A stretch of DNA of 64,000 nt, from contig NC_063271.1 of assembly GCF_910591885.1 (NCBI RefSeq), forward strand, positions 20,723,334 to 20,787,333, given 5' to 3'. Made by a program: the position numbers and the translations under genes. The notes beneath the pieces were generated by a model. The model worked only from the letters and a program-made list of their open reading frames with translations, was not told the DNA's origin and did no database searches. Each line of letters starts with the position of its first letter. Position 1 is the stretch's first letter. This document shows, in pieces, positions 28,343 through 44,390 of this stretch. Origin of the DNA: Bombus terrestris. Lineage: Eukaryota; Arthropoda; Insecta; Hymenoptera; Apidae.

Positions 28343-31300
28343 ATACTATTACTATATAACGCATAACGTTATATACTATTACTATATAACGTATAACGTT
28401 ATATACTATTACGTAATAACGTATAACGTTATATTCTATTACTATATAACGCATAACGTTATATAATATTACTATATAACGTATAACGTTATATACAATT
28501 ACTATATAACGTATAACGTTATATACTATTACTATATAACGTATAACGTTATATACTATTACTATATAACGCATAACGTTGTATATTATTACGTACCAGC
28601 GTATAACGTTATATACTATTACTATATAACGTATAACGTTATATACTATTACTATATAACGTATATCGCTATATACTATTACTATATAACGTATAACGAT
28701 ATATACTATTACGTATTAACGTATAACGTTATATACTATTACGTTATAGCGTATAACGTTATATAGTATTACCATATCACGTATAACGTTGTATATTATT
28801 ACGTACTAACGTATAACGTTATATAGTATTACCATATCACGTGTAACGTTGTATATTATTACGTACTAACGTATAACGTTATATAGTATTACCATATCAC
28901 GTATAACGTTGCATAGTATTACGTAATAACGTATAACGTTATATACTATTACGTAATAACGTATAACGTTATATAGTATTGCCATATCACGTATAACGTT
29001 GTATATTATTACGTACTAACGTATAACGTTATATACTATTACTATATAACGTATAACGTTATATACTATTACGATATAACATATAACGTTATATACTATT
29101 ACTATATAACGTATAACGTTATATACTATTACTATATAACGTATAACGTTATATACTATTACTATATAACGTATAACGTTATATACTATTACTATATAAC
29201 GTATAACGTTATATACTATTACTATGTAACGTATAACGTTATATACTATTACTATATAACGTATAACGTTATATACTATTACTATATGACGTATAACGTT
29301 ATATACTATTACTATATAACGTATAACGCTATATACTATTACGTAATAACGTATAACGTTATGTAGTATTGCCATATCACGTATAACGTTGTATATTATT
29401 ACGTACTAACGTATAACGCTATATACTATTACTATATAACGTATAACGTTATATACTATTACGTATTAACGTATAACGTTATATACTATTACTATATAAC
29501 GTATAACATTATATACCATTACTATATAACGTATAACGTTATATACTATTACTATATAACGTATAACGTTATATACTATTACTATATAACGCATAACGTT
29601 ATATACTATTACTATATAACGTATAACGTTATATACTATTACTATATAACGTATAACGTTATATACTATTACTATATAACGTATAACGTTATATACTATT
29701 ACTATATAACGTATAACGATATATACTATTACTATATAACGTATAACGATATATACTATTACATATTAACGTATAACGTTATATACTATTACGTAATAGC
29801 GTATAACGTTATATAGTATTACCATATCACGTATAACGTTGTATATTATTACGTACTAACGTATAACGTTATATAGTACTACCATATCACGTATAACGTT
29901 GTATACTATTACGTAATAACGTATAACGTTATATACTATTACTATATAACGTATAACGTTATATACTATTACTATATAACGTATAACGATATATACTATT
30001 ACGTATTAACGTATAACGTTATATACTATTACTATATAACGCATAACGTTATATACTATTACTATATAACGTATAACGTTATATACTATTACTTATTAAC
30101 GTATAACGTTATATACTATTACTATATAACGTATAACGTTATATAATATTACTATATAACGTATAACGTTATATACTATAACTATATAACGCATAACGTT
30201 ATATAATATTACTATATAACGTATAACGTTATATACTATTACTATATAACGCATAACGTTATATAATATTACTATATAACGTATAACGTTATATACTATT
30301 ACTATATAACGTATAACGTTATATACTATTACTATATAACGTATAACGTTATATACTATTACTATATAACGCATAACGTTATATAATATTACTATATAAC
30401 GTATAACGTTATATACTATAACTATATAACGTATAACGTTATATACTATTACTATATAGCGTATAACGATATATACTATTCCGTATTAACGTATAACGTT
30501 ATATACTATTACGTAATAGCGTATAACGTTATATAGTATTAAAATATCACGTATAACGTTGTATATTATTACGTACTAACGTATAACGTTATATACTATT
30601 ACTATATAACGTATAACGTTATATACTATTACTACATAACGTATAACGAAATAACTATTACGTACTATCGTATAACGTTATATACTATTACTATATAACG
30701 TATAACGATATATATTATTACGTACTAACGTATAACGTTATATACTATTACTATATAACGTATAACGTTATATACTATTACTATATAACGTATAACGTTA
30801 TATACTATTACGTAATAACGTATAACGTTATATAGTATTGCCATATCACGTATAACGTTGTATATTATTACGTACTAACGTATAACGTTATATACTATTA
30901 CTATATAACGTATAACGTTATATACTATTACTATATAACGTATAACGTTATATACTATTACTATATAACGTATAACGATATATACTATTACGTATTAACG
31001 TATAACGTTATATACTATTACTATATAACGCATAACGTTATATAATATTACTATATAACGTATAACGATATATACTATTACGTATTAACGTATAACGTTA
31101 TATACTATTACGTAATAGCGTGTAACGTTATATAGTATTACCATATCACGTATAACGTTATATACTATTACGTACTATTGTATAACGTTATATACTATTA
31201 CTATATAACGCATAACGCTATATAATATTACTATATAACGTATAACGTTATATACTATTACTATATAACGTATAACGTTATATACTTATACTATATAACG

Positions 31301-32026
31301 TACAACGTTGTATAGTATTACCATATAACGTATAACATTATATACTATTACGTACTAACGTATAACGTTATATACTATTACTATAACGTATATCGCTATA
31401 TACTATTACTATATAACGTATAACGATATATACTATTACGTATTAACGTATAACGTTATATACTATTACGTAATAGCGTATAACGTTATATAGTATTACC
31501 ATATCACGTATAACGTTGTATATTATTACGTACTAACGTATAACGTTATATACTATTACTATATAACGTATAACGTTATATACTATTACGTAATAACGTA
31601 TAACGTTATATAGTATTGCCATATCACGTATAACGTTATATACTATTACTATATAACGTATAACGTTATATACTATTACTATATAACGTATAACGTTATA
31701 TACTATTACTATATAACGTATAACGATATATACTATTCCGTACTATCGTATAACGTTATATACTATTACTATAGAACGCATAACGTTATATACTATTACT
31801 ATAGAACGCATAACGTTATATACTATTACTATATAACGTATAACGTTATATACTATTACTATATAACGTATAACGTTATATACTATTACTATATAACGTA
31901 TATCGCTATATACTATTACTATATAACGTATATCGCTATATACTATTACTATATAACGTATAACGATATATACTATTACTATATAACGCATAACGTTATA
32001 TACTATTACTATATAACGTATAACGA
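28343..32026. repeat. Satellite Array II between inserts 1 and 2
   Basis: About 123 monomers of the same 30-bp family, now in a new register (first full monomer at 28362). Two deletions break the register: 1 bp near 30651 (a C-type monomer reading GAAATAACT) and 2 bp near 31384 (ACTATAACGTATATCGC). The monomer order mixes Array I style blocks with C-D-E-F and I-C-D-E blocks. The stretch 29835-30480 is repeated at 36739-37384, and 30647 to about 31545 is repeated at 37401 to about 38299. The second copy has lost five monomers (150 bp) between those two parts. No gene is present. The open frame starting at 28275 on the plus strand merely runs from the insert into the repeat. Confidence 0.95.
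29592..29651. other. Insert-free (empty) counterpart of the insert site
   Basis: Aligns with 60523-60559 at offset 30931. After TATAACG (ending at 29628) it continues TTAT then ATACTATTAC. In the filled copy the TTAT is replaced by the insert and ATACTATTAC follows. Confidence 0.8.
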
Positions 32027-32670
32027 ATATATGTCGAATATATGTCGAATTATTATATATGTCGAATTGTCGTTTGGATTTCGAGCGCGAGACGATTCTT
32101 CGTTAGCATTTGCCATCATGATGTTCAATAAAGGTTGTATTTACATAAAATTATATTTCTTTACAAAGTTTGATAAATAATTAGTTTATCGGTTAACTAA
32201 GATAACAAACAATAAGTAAACAAATGCTTTAAATAATATTCTTGGGTTCTGTAACGAATCCACGGTCAACGGGAAACTTTCTGTACGTTTTAATATATTT
32301 TTGATAGCACACTGACACGTTCACTCTGGCACAGGGTTTCTCTAAGACTGACTCCAAGACGATGACAGTAAACTCTCCAAGGAGATTGCAAAATAAAAGA
32401 CAGAAACAGTTACATATATCAAATACATATCGATCGGGAATATCAACAAATTCCCAAGCGCCGTAACTAGGCATTTCCACATAAACCAGCATTGCTCCTG
32501 ATCAAGACTTGATTGTTTATACAGCGTATCCCTTAACACTGGAACCTCCTTTGTAAAACATTTCGTTCATCCAGTGACCGTGGCTACGTTCGGCGACCAG
32601 TTATGCCACCCCGAGCCCAAGTATTGAGAAATCTTCCAAAAGAAAGGCTCGATGCCTCTGCATCTCCGAC
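32027..32670. other. Non-satellite insert, copy 2 (644 bp)
   Basis: Same length and same boundaries as copy 1, with the left edge after TATAACGA and the right edge before ATACTATTAC. It differs from copy 1 at five positions and from copy 3 at one position (copy 3 has G at 39852, this copy has A). The left flank beyond about 40 bp differs from that of copy 1: here two I monomers (TATATCGCT) precede the shared last two monomers. The right flank has one more A-type monomer than copy 1, with a CTATAAAACG ending that only copy 3 shares. Copies 2 and 3 therefore belong to one duplicated segment. Confidence 0.9.
32229..32492 (-). CDS. Unidentified 87-aa ORF in insert copy 2
   Basis: Intact copy of the unidentified ORF described in insert 1, with Phe instead of Ile at residue 30 and Gly instead of Glu at residue 39. 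The two in-frame stops upstream of the Met are conserved. It is flanked on both sides by satellite within about 200 bp, so no room remains for an ordinary promoter or further coding exons. Its intactness is expected from recent copying alone and does not show that it is expressed. It may be a gene fragment, a spurious frame or a very small gene; I cannot decide. Confidence 0.3.
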   Translation of the reverse strand: MLVYVEMPSYGAWEFVDIPDRYVFDICNCFCLLFCNLLGEFTVIVLESVLEKPCARVNVSVCYQKYIKTYRKFPVDRGFVTEPKNII

Positions 32671-35600
32671 ATACTATTACTATATAACGCATAACGTTAT
32701 ATACTATTACTATAAAACGTATAACGTTATATACTATTACTATATAACGTATAACGTTATATACTATTACGTAATAACGTATAACGTTATATACTATTAC
32801 TATATAACGCATAACGTTATATAATATTACTATATAACGTATAACGTTATATACTATTACTATATAACGTATAACGTTATATACTATTACTATATAACGT
32901 ATAACGTTATATACTATTACTATATAACGTATAACGATATATACTATTACGTATTAACGTATAACGTTATATACTATTACTATATAACGTATAACGTTAT
33001 ATACTATTACGTAATAACGTATAACGTTATATAGTATTGCCATATCACGTATAACGTTGTATATTATACGTACTAACGTATAACGTTATATACTATTACG
33101 TAATAACGTATAACGTTATATAGTATTGCCATATCACGTATAACGTTGTATATTATTACGTACTAACGTATAACGTTATATACTATTACTATATAACATA
33201 TACCGTTATATAGTATTACTATATAACGTATAACGTTCTATACTATTACTATATAACGCATAACGTTATATAATATTACTATATAACGTATAACGTTATA
33301 TACTATTACTATATAACGTATAACGTTATATACTATTACTATATAACGTATAACGTTATATACTATTACTATATAACGTATAACGTTATATACTATTACT
33401 ATGTAACGTATAACGATATATACTATTACGTATTAACGTATAACGTTATATACTATCACTATATAACGCATAACGTTATATAATATTACTATATAACGTA
33501 TAACGTTATATACTATTACTATATAACGTATAACGTTATATACTATTACTATATAACGTATAACGTTGTATAGTATTACCATATAACGTATAACGTTATA
33601 TACTATTACGTACTAACGTATAACGTTATATACTATTACTATATAACGTATATCGCTATATACTATTACTATATAACGTATAACGATATATACTATTACG
33701 TATTAACGTATAACGTTATATACTATTACTATATAACGCATAACGTTATATAATATTACTATATAACGTATAACGTTATATACTATTACTATATAACGTA
33801 TAACGTTATATACTATTACTATATAACGTATAACGTTATATACTATTACTATATAACGTATAACGATATATACTATTCCGTATTAACGTATAACGTTATA
33901 TACTATTACGTAATAGCGTATAACGTTATATAGTATTACCATATCACGTGTAACGTTGTATATTATTACGTACTAACGTATAACGTTATATAGTATTACC
34001 ATATCACGTATAACGTTGTATACTAATACGTAATAACGTATAACGTTATATACTATTACGTAATAACGTATAACGTTATATAGTATTGCCATATCACGTA
34101 TAACGTTGTATATTATTAAGTACCAGCGTATAACGTTATATACTATTACTATATAACGTATAACGTTATATACTATTACTATATAACGTATATCGCTATA
34201 TACTATTACTATATAACGTATAACGATATATACTATTACGTATTAACGTATAACGTTATATACTATTACGTAATAGCGTATAACGTTATATAGTATTACC
34301 ATATCACGTATAACGTTGTATAGTATTACGTAATAACGTATAACGTTATATACTATTACGTAATAACGTATAACGTTATATAGTATTGCCATATCACGTA
34401 TAACGTTGTATATTATTACGTACTAACGTATAACGTTATATACTATCACTATATAACGTATAACGTTATATACTATTACTATATAACGTATAACGTTATA
34501 TACTATTACTATATAACGTATAACGATATATACTATTACGTATTAACGTATAACGTTATATACTATTACTATATAACGTATAACGTTATATACTATTACG
34601 TAATAACGTATAACGATATATAGTATTGCCATATCACGTATAACGTTGTATATTATACGTACTAACGTATAACGTTATATACTATTACGTAATAACGTAT
34701 AACGTTATATAGTATTGCCATATCACGTATAACGTTGTATATTATTACGTACTAACGTATAACGTTATATACTATTACTATATAACGTATACCGTTATAT
34801 AGTATTACTATATAACGTATAACGTTCTATACTATTACTATATAACGCATAACGTTATATAATATTACTATATAACGTATAACGTTATATACTATGACTA
34901 TATAACGTATAACGTTATATACTATTACTATATAACGTATAACGTTATATACTATTACTATATAACGTATAACGTTATATACTATTACTATGTAACGTAT
35001 AACGTTATATACTATTACTATATAACGTATAACGATATATACTATTCCGTATTAACGTATAACGTTATATACTATTACGTAATAGCGTATAACGTTATAT
35101 AGTATTACCATATCACGTGTAACGTTGTATATTATTACGTACTAACGTATAACGTTATATAGTATTACCATATCACATATAACGTTGTATACTAATACGT
35201 AATAACGTATAACGTTATATACTATTACGTAATAACGTATAACGTTATATAGTATTGCCATATCACGTATAACGTTGTATATTATTACGTACCAGCGTAT
35301 AACGTTATATACTATTACTATATAACGTATAACGTTATATACTATTACTATATAACGTATAACGATATATACTATTACGTATTAACGTATAACGTTATAT
35401 ACTATTACTATATAACGTATAACGTTATATACTATTACGTAATAACGTATAACGTTATAGAGTATTGCCATATCACGTATAACGTTGTATATTATACGTA
35501 CTAACGTATAACGTTATATACTATTACGTAATAACGTATAACGTTATATAGTATTGCCATATCACGTATAACGTTGTATATTATTACGTACTGACGTATA

Positions 35601-38600
35601 ACGTTATATACTATTACTATATAACATATACCGTTATATAGTATTACTATATAACGTATAACGTTCTATACTATTGCTATATAACGCATAACGTTATATA
35701 ATATTACTATATAACGTATAACGTTATATACTATTACTATATAGCGTATAACGTTATATACTATTACTATATAACGTATAACGTTATATACTATTACTAT
35801 ATAACGTATAACGTTATATACTATTACTATGTAACGTATAACGATATATACTATTACGTATTAACGTATAACGTTATATACTATTACTATATAACGCATA
35901 ACGTTATATAATATTACTATATAACGTATAACGTTATATACTATTACTATATAACGTATAACGTTATATACTATTACTATATAACGTATAACGTTTTATA
36001 GTATTACCATATAACGTATAACGTTATATACTATTACGTACTAACGTATAACGTTATATACTATTACTATATAACGTATATCGCTATATACTATTACTAT
36101 ATAACGTATAACGATATATACTATTACGTATTAACGTATAACGTTATATACTATTACTATATAACGCATAACGTTATATAATATTACTATATAACGTATA
36201 ACGTTATATACTATTACTATATAACGTATAACGTTATATACTATTACTATATAACGTATAACGTTATATACTATTACTATATAACGTATAACGTTATATA
36301 CTATTACTATATAACGTATAACGATATATACTATTCCGTATTAACGTATAACGTTATATACTATTACGTAATAGCGTATAACGTTATATAGTATTACCAT
36401 ATCACGTGTAACGTTGTATATTATTACGTACTAACGTATAACGTTATATAGTATTACCATATCACGTATAACGTTGTATACTAATACGTAATAACGTATA
36501 ACGTTATATACTATTACGTAATAACGTATAACGTTATATAGTATTGCCATATCACGTATAACGTTGTATATTATTACGTACTAACGTATAACGTTATATA
36601 CTATTACGTAATAGCGTATAACGTTATATAGTATTACCATATCACGTGTAACGTTGTATATTATTACGTACTAACGTATAACGTTATATAGTATTGCCAT
36701 ATCACGTATAACGTTGTATATTATACGTACTAACGTATAACGTTGTATATTATTACGTACTAACGTATAACGTTATATAGTACTACCATATCACGTATAA
36801 CGTTGTATACTATTACGTAATAACGTATAACGTTATATACTATTACTATATAACGTATAACGTTATATACTATTACTATATAACGTATAACGATATATAC
36901 TATTACGTATTAACGTATAACGTTATATACTATTACTATATAACGCATAACGTTATATACTATTACTATATAACGTATAACGTTATATACTATTACTTAT
37001 TAACGTATAACGTTATATACTATTACTATATAACGTATAACGTTATATAATATTACTATATAACGTATAACGTTATATACTATAACTATATAACGCATAA
37101 CGTTATATAATATTACTATATAACGTATAACGTTATATACTATTACTATATAACGCATAACGTTATATAATATTACTATATAACGTATAACGTTATATAC
37201 TATTACTATATAACGTATAACGTTATATACTATTACTATATAACGTATAACGTTATATACTATTACTATATAACGCATAACGTTATATAATATTACTATA
37301 TAACGTATAACGTTATATACTATAACTATATAACGTATAACGTTATATACTATTACTATATAGCGTATAACGATATATACTATTCCGTATTAACGTATAA
37401 CGAAATAACTATTACGTACTATCGTATAACGTTATATACTATTACTATATAACGTATAACGATATATATTATTACGTACTAACGTATAACGTTATATACT
37501 ATTACTATATAACGTATAACGTTATATACTATTACTATATAACGTATAACGTTATATACTATTACGTAATAACGTATAACGTTATATAGTATTGCCATAT
37601 CACGTATAACGTTGTATATTATTACGTACTAACGTATAACGTTATATACTATTACTATATAACGTATAACGTTATATACTATTACTATATAACGTATAAC
37701 GTTATATACTATTACTATATAACGTATAACGATATATACTATTACGTATTAACGTATAACGTTATATACTATTACTATATAACGCATAACGTTATATAAT
37801 ATTACTATATAACGTATAACGATATATACTATTACGTATTAACGTATAACGTTATATACTATTACGTAATAGCGTCTAACGTTATATAGTATTACCATAT
37901 CACGTATAACGTTATATACTATTACGTACTATTGTATAACGTTATATACTATTACTATATAACGCATAACGCTATATAATATTACTATATAACGTATAAC
38001 GTTATATACTATTACTATATAACGTATAACGTTATATACTTATACTATATAACGTACAACGTTGTATAGTATTACCATATAACGTATAACATTATATACT
38101 ATTACGTACTAACGTATAACGTTATATACTATTACTATAACGTATATCGCTATATACTATTACTATATAACGTATAACGATATATACTATTACGTATTAA
38201 CGTATAACGTTATATACTATTACGTAATAGCGTATAACGTTATATAGTATTACCATATCACGTATAACGTTGTATATTATTACGTACTAACGTATAACGT
38301 TATACAGTATTACCGTATCACGTGTAACGTTGTATATTATTACGTACTAACGTATAACGTTATATAGTATTACCATATCACGTATAACGTTGTATAGTAT
38401 TACGTAATAACGTATAACGTTATATACTATTACATAATAACGTATAACGTTATATAGTATTGCCATATCACGTATAACGTTGTATATTATTACGTACTAA
38501 CGTATAACGTTATATTCTATTACTATATAACGTATAACGTTATATACTATTACGATATAACATATAACGTTATATACTATTACTATATAACGTATAACGT

Positions 38601-39350
38601 TATATACTATTACTATATAACGTATAACGTTATATACTATTACTATATAACGTATAACGATATATACTATTCCGTATTAACGTATAACGTTATATACTAT
38701 TACTATATAACGCATAACGTTATATACTATTACTATATAACGTATATCGTTATATACTATTACTATATAACGTATAACGTTATATACTATTACTATATAA
38801 CGTATAACGTTATATAGTATTACTATATAACGTATAACGATATATACTATTCCGTACTATCGTATAACGTTATATACTATTACTATAGAACGCATAACGT
38901 TATATACTATTACTATATAACGTATAACGTTATATACTATTACTATATAACGTATAACGTTATATACTATTACTATATAACGTATAACGTTATATACTAT
39001 TACTATATAACGTATAACGTTATATACTATTACTATATAACGTATAACGATATATACTATTCCGTACTATCGTATAACGTTATATACTATTACTATAGAA
39101 CGCATAACGTTATATACTATTACTATAGAACGCATAACGTTATATACTATTACTATATAACGTATAACGTTATATACTATTACTATATAACGTATAACGT
39201 TATATACTATTACTATATAACGTATATCGCTATATACTATTACTATATAACGTATATCGCTATATACTATTACTATATAACGTATAACGATATATACTAT
39301 TACTATATAACGCATAACGTTATATACTATTACTATATAACGTATAACGA
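32671..39350. repeat. Satellite Array III between inserts 2 and 3
   Basis: About 222 monomers. The total is 7 bp short of a whole multiple of 30. This is fully explained by four 29-bp F monomers (33050-33078, and near 34640, 35480 and 36710), a 1-bp deletion near 37405 and a 2-bp deletion near 38135. The recurrent order is H-G-F(29)-H-G-F-A-L-M-B-A-A-A-N-C. L begins TATACCG, M has CGTTCTATAC and N ends CTATGTAACG. The last 2.6 kb (36739 onward) resembles Array II and ends in I-I monomers before insert 3. No gene is present. Confidence 0.95.
33050..33078 (+). repeat. First 29-bp F monomer (diagnostic of Arrays III-V)
   Basis: Reads as F but with TATATTATACG instead of TATATTATTACG, one T short. 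It always follows a G monomer (TATTGCCATATCACG). There are seventeen occurrences in Arrays III-V and none in Arrays I and II. Confidence 0.9.
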
Positions 39351-39994
39351 ATATATGTCGAATATATGTCGAATTATTATATATGTCGAATTGTCGTTTG
39401 GATTTCGAGCGCGAGACGATTCTTCGTTAGCATTTGCCATCATGATGTTCAATAAAGGTTGTATTTACATAAAATTATATTTCTTTACAAAGTTTGATAA
39501 ATAATTAGTTTATCGGTTAACTAAGATAACAAACAATAAGTAAACAAATGCTTTAAATAATATTCTTGGGTTCTGTAACGAATCCACGGTCAACGGGAAA
39601 CTTTCTGTACGTTTTAATATATTTTTGATAGCACACTGACACGTTCACTCTGGCACAGGGTTTCTCTAAGACTGACTCCAAGACGATGACAGTAAACTCT
39701 CCAAGGAGATTGCAAAATAAAAGACAGAAACAGTTACATATATCAAATACATATCGATCGGGAATATCAACAAATTCCCAAGCGCCGTAACTAGGCATTT
39801 CCACATAAACCAGCATTGCTCCTGATCAAGACTTGATTGTTTATACAGCGTGTCCCTTAACACTGGAACCTCCTTTGTAAAACATTTCGTTCATCCAGTG
39901 ACCGTGGCTACGTTCGGCGACCAGTTATGCCACCCCGAGCCCAAGTATTGAGAAATCTTCCAAAAGAAAGGCTCGATGCCTCTGCATCTCCGAC
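39351..39994. other. Non-satellite insert, copy 3 (644 bp)
   Basis: Identical to copy 2 except for G at 39852, where the other three copies have A. It lies exactly 7324 bp from copy 2, and its flanks match copy 2 on both sides for kilobases. It was therefore copied as part of a segment of about 5 kb and was not inserted independently. Boundaries, the edge motif ATATATGTCGA and the lack of target-site duplication are as in copy 1. Confidence 0.9.
39553..39816 (-). CDS. Unidentified 87-aa ORF in insert copy 3
   Basis: Same 87-residue frame as in copy 2, with Phe30 and Gly39, and nucleotide-identical to copy 2 across the ORF. No family is recognised. The upstream in-frame stops are retained. 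Nothing in the surrounding satellite suggests a promoter, so this is best read as a passenger of the segmental duplication. Confidence 0.3.
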   Translation of the reverse strand: MLVYVEMPSYGAWEFVDIPDRYVFDICNCFCLLFCNLLGEFTVIVLESVLEKPCARVNVSVCYQKYIKTYRKFPVDRGFVTEPKNII

Positions 39995-42117
39995 ATACTA
40001 TTACTATATAACGCATAACGTTATATACTATTACTATAAAACGTATAACGTTATATACTATTACTATATAACGTATAACGTTATATACTATTACGTAATA
40101 ACGTATAACGTTATATACTATTACTATATAACGCATAACGTTATATAATATTACTATATAACGTATAACGTTATATACTATTACTATATAACGTATAACG
40201 TTATATACTATTACTATATAACGTATAACGTTATATACTATTACTATATAACGTATAACGATATATACTATTACGTATTAACGTATAACGTTATATACTA
40301 TTACTATATAACGTATAACGTTATATACTATTACGTAATAACGTATAACGTTATATAGTATTGCCATATCACGTATAACGTTGTATATTATACGTACTAA
40401 CGTATAACGTTATATACTATTACGTAATAACGTATAACGTTATATAGTATTGCCATATCACGTATAACGTTGTATATTATTACGTACTAACGTATAACGT
40501 TATATACTATTACTATATAACATATACCGTTATATAGTATTACTATATAACGTATAACGTTCTATACTATTACTATATAACGCATAACGTTATATAATAT
40601 TACTATATAACGTATAACGTTATATACTATTACTATATAACGTATAACGTTATATACTATTACTATATAACGTATAACGTTATATACTATTACTATATAA
40701 CGTATAACGTTATATACTATTACTATGTAACGTATAACGATATATACTATTACGTATTAACGTATAACGTTATATACTATCACTATATAACGCATAACGT
40801 TATATAATATTACTATATAACGTATAACGTTATATACTATTACTATATAACGTATAACGTTATATACTATTACTATATAACGTATAACGTTGTATAGTAT
40901 TACCATATAACGTATAACGTTATATACTATTACGTACTAACGTATAACGTTATATACTATTACTATATAACGTATATCGCTATATACTATTACTATATAA
41001 CGTATAACGATATATACTATTACGTATTAACGTATAACGTTATATACTATTACTATATAACGCATAACGTTATATAATATTACTATATAACGTATAACGT
41101 TATATACTATTACTATATAACGTATAACGTTATATACTATTACTATATAACGTATAACGTTATATACTATTACTATATAACGTATAACGATATATACTAT
41201 TCCGTATTAACGTATAACGTTATATACTATTACGTAATAGCGTATAACGTTATATAGTATTACCATATCACGTGTAACGTTGTATATTATTACGTACTAA
41301 CGTATAACGTTATATAGTATTACCATATCACGTATAACGTTGTATACTAATACGTAATAACGTATAACGTTATATACTATTACGTAATAACGTATAACGT
41401 TATATAGTATTGCCATATCACGCATAACGTTGTATATTATTAAGTACCAGCGTATAACGTTATATACTATTACTATATAACGTATAACGTTATATACTAT
41501 TACTATATAACGTATATCGCTATATACTATTACTATATAACGTATAACGATATATACTATTACGTATTAACGTATAACGTTATATACTATTACGTAATAG
41601 CGTATAACGTTATATAGTATTACCATATCACGTATAACGTTGTATAGTATTACGTAATAACGTATAACGTTATATACTATTACGTAATAACGTATAACGT
41701 TATATAGTATTGCCATATCACGTATAACGTTGTATATTATTACGTACTAACGTATAACGTTATATACTATCACTATATAACGTATAACGTTATATACTAT
41801 TACTATATAACGTATAACGTTATATACTATTACTATATAACGTATAACGATATATACTATTACGTATTAACGTATAACGTTATATACTATTACTATATAA
41901 CGTATAACGTTATATACTATTACGTAATAACGTATAACGTTATATAGTATTGCCATATCACGTATAACGTTGTATATTATACGTACTAACGTATAACGTT
42001 ATATACTATTACGTAATAACGTATAACGTTATATAGTATTGCCATATCACGTATAACGTTGTATATTATTACGTACTAACGTATAACGTTATATACTATT
42101 ACTATATAACGTTATAC

Positions 42118-42142
42118 CGTTATATAGTAATAGTATATAACG
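42118..42142 (-). other. Reversed spacer hairpin (loop at 42127-42133)
   Basis: Loop GTAATAG in an L monomer. Its duplicates at 34802-34808 and 49143-49149 have GTATTAC. Confidence 0.85.
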
Positions 42143-43900
42143 TATAACGTTCTATACTATTACTATATAACGCATAACGTTATATAATATTACTATATAA
42201 CGTATAACGTTATATACTATTACTATATAACGTATAACGTTATATACTATTACTATATAACGTATAACGTTATATACTATTACTATATAACGTATAACGT
42301 TATATACTATTACTATGTAACGTATAACGTTATATACTATTACTATATAACGTATAACGATATATACTATTCCGTATTAACGTATAACGTTATATACTAT
42401 TACGTAATAGCGTATAACGTTATATAGTATTACCATATCACGTGTAACGTTGTATATTATTACGTACTAACGTATAACGTTATATAGTATTACCATATCA
42501 CATATAACGTTGTATACTAATACGTAATAACGTATAACGTTATATACTATTACGTAATAACGTATAACGTTATATAGTATTGCCATATCACGTATAACGT
42601 TGTATATTATTACGTACCAGCGTATAACGTTATATACTATTACTATATAACGTATAACGTTATATACTATTACTATATAACGTATAACGATATATACTAT
42701 TACGTATTAACGTATAACGTTATATACTATTACTATATAACGTATAACGTTATATACTATTACGTAATAACGTATAACGTTATATAGTATTGCCATATCA
42801 CGTATAACGTTGTATATTATACGTACTAACGTATAACGTTATATACTATTACGTAATAACGTATAACGTTATATAGTATTGCCATATCACGTATAACGTT
42901 GTATATTATTACGTACTGACGTATAACGTTATATACTATTACTATATAACATATACCGTTATATAGTATTACTATATAACGTATAACGTTCTATACTATT
43001 GCTTTATAACGCATAACGTTATATAATATTACTATATAACGTATAACGTTATATACTATTACTATATAGCGTATAACGTTATATACTATTACTATATAAC
43101 GTATAACGTTATATACTATTACTATATAACGTATAACGTTATGTACTATTACTATGTAACGTATAACGATATATACTATTACGTATTAACGTATAACGTT
43201 ATATACTATTACTATATAACGCATAACGTTATATAATATTACTATATAACGTATAACGTTATATACTATTACTATATAACGTATAACGTTATATACTATT
43301 ACTATATAACGTATAACGTTTTATAGTATTACCATATAACGTATAACGTTATATACTATTACGTACTAACGTATATCGTTATATACTATTACTATATAAC
43401 GTATATCGCTATATACTATTACTATATAACGTATAACGATATATACTATTACGTATTAACGTATAACGTTATATACTATTACTATATAACGCATAACGTT
43501 ATATAATATTACTATATAACGTATAACGTTATATACTATTACTATATAACGTATAACGTTATATACTATTACTATATAACGTATAACGTTATATACTATT
43601 ACTATATAACGTATAACGTTATATACTATTACTATATAACGTATAACGATATATACTATTCCGTATTAACGTATAACGTTATATACTATTACGTAATAGC
43701 GTATAACGTTATATAGTATTACCATATCACGTGTAACGTTGTATATTATTACGTACTAACGTATAACGTTATATAGTATTACCATATCACGTATAACGTT
43801 GTATACTAATACGTAATAACGTATAACGTTATATACTATTACGTAATAACGTATAACGTTATATAGTATTGCCATATCACGTATAACGTTGTATATTATT

Positions 43901-43934
43901 ACGTAATAGTATATAACGTTATACGTTATTACGT
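43901..43934 (-). other. 34-bp microinversion, copy 1
   Basis: Begins ACGTAATAGTATATAACG and ends ACGTTATTACGT. Its reverse complement matches the duplicate at 36576-36609 except for one base. It is bounded by the inverted 8-mers ATTACGTA and TACGTAAT. Confidence 0.85.
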
Positions 43935-44390
43935 AATAGTATATAACGTTATATAGTATTACCATATCACGTGTAACGTTGTATATTATTACGTACTAAC
44001 GTATAACGTTATATAGTATTGCCATATCACGTATAACGTTGTATATTATACGTACTAACGTATAACGTTATATACTATTACGTAATAACGTATAACGTTA
44101 TATAGTATTGCCATATCACGTATAACGTTGTATATTATTACGTACTAACGTATAACGTTATATACTATTACTATATAACGTATACCGTTATATAGTATTA
44201 CTATATAACGTATAACGTTCTATACTGTTACTATATAACGCATAACGTTATATAATATTACTATATAACGTATAACGTTATATACTATTACTATATAACG
44301 TATAACGTTATATACTATTACTATATAACGTATAACGTTATATACTATTACTATATAACGTATAACGTTATATACTATTACTATGTAACG

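Larger units (their letters stand above)
31628..36727. repeat. 5.1-kb duplication carrying insert 2
   Basis: Matches 38952-44052 at offset 7324, and 7325 after an extra base near 42111. It includes the insert and satellite on both sides. Differences include the 34-bp inversion at 43901 and the reversed spacer at 42127, both present only in the second copy. Confidence 0.88.
38952..44052. repeat. 5.1-kb duplication carrying insert 3
   Basis: Second copy of 31628-36727. Its downstream part (from 41455) was itself copied again to about 48472-51650. Confidence 0.88.

Noticed and set aside
32567..32812. Minus-strand 81-codon frame running from satellite into the insert
   Set aside because: It starts in a CATAACG monomer and crosses the junction by chance. 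It stops just before the MNEMFYKGG stretch in another frame.
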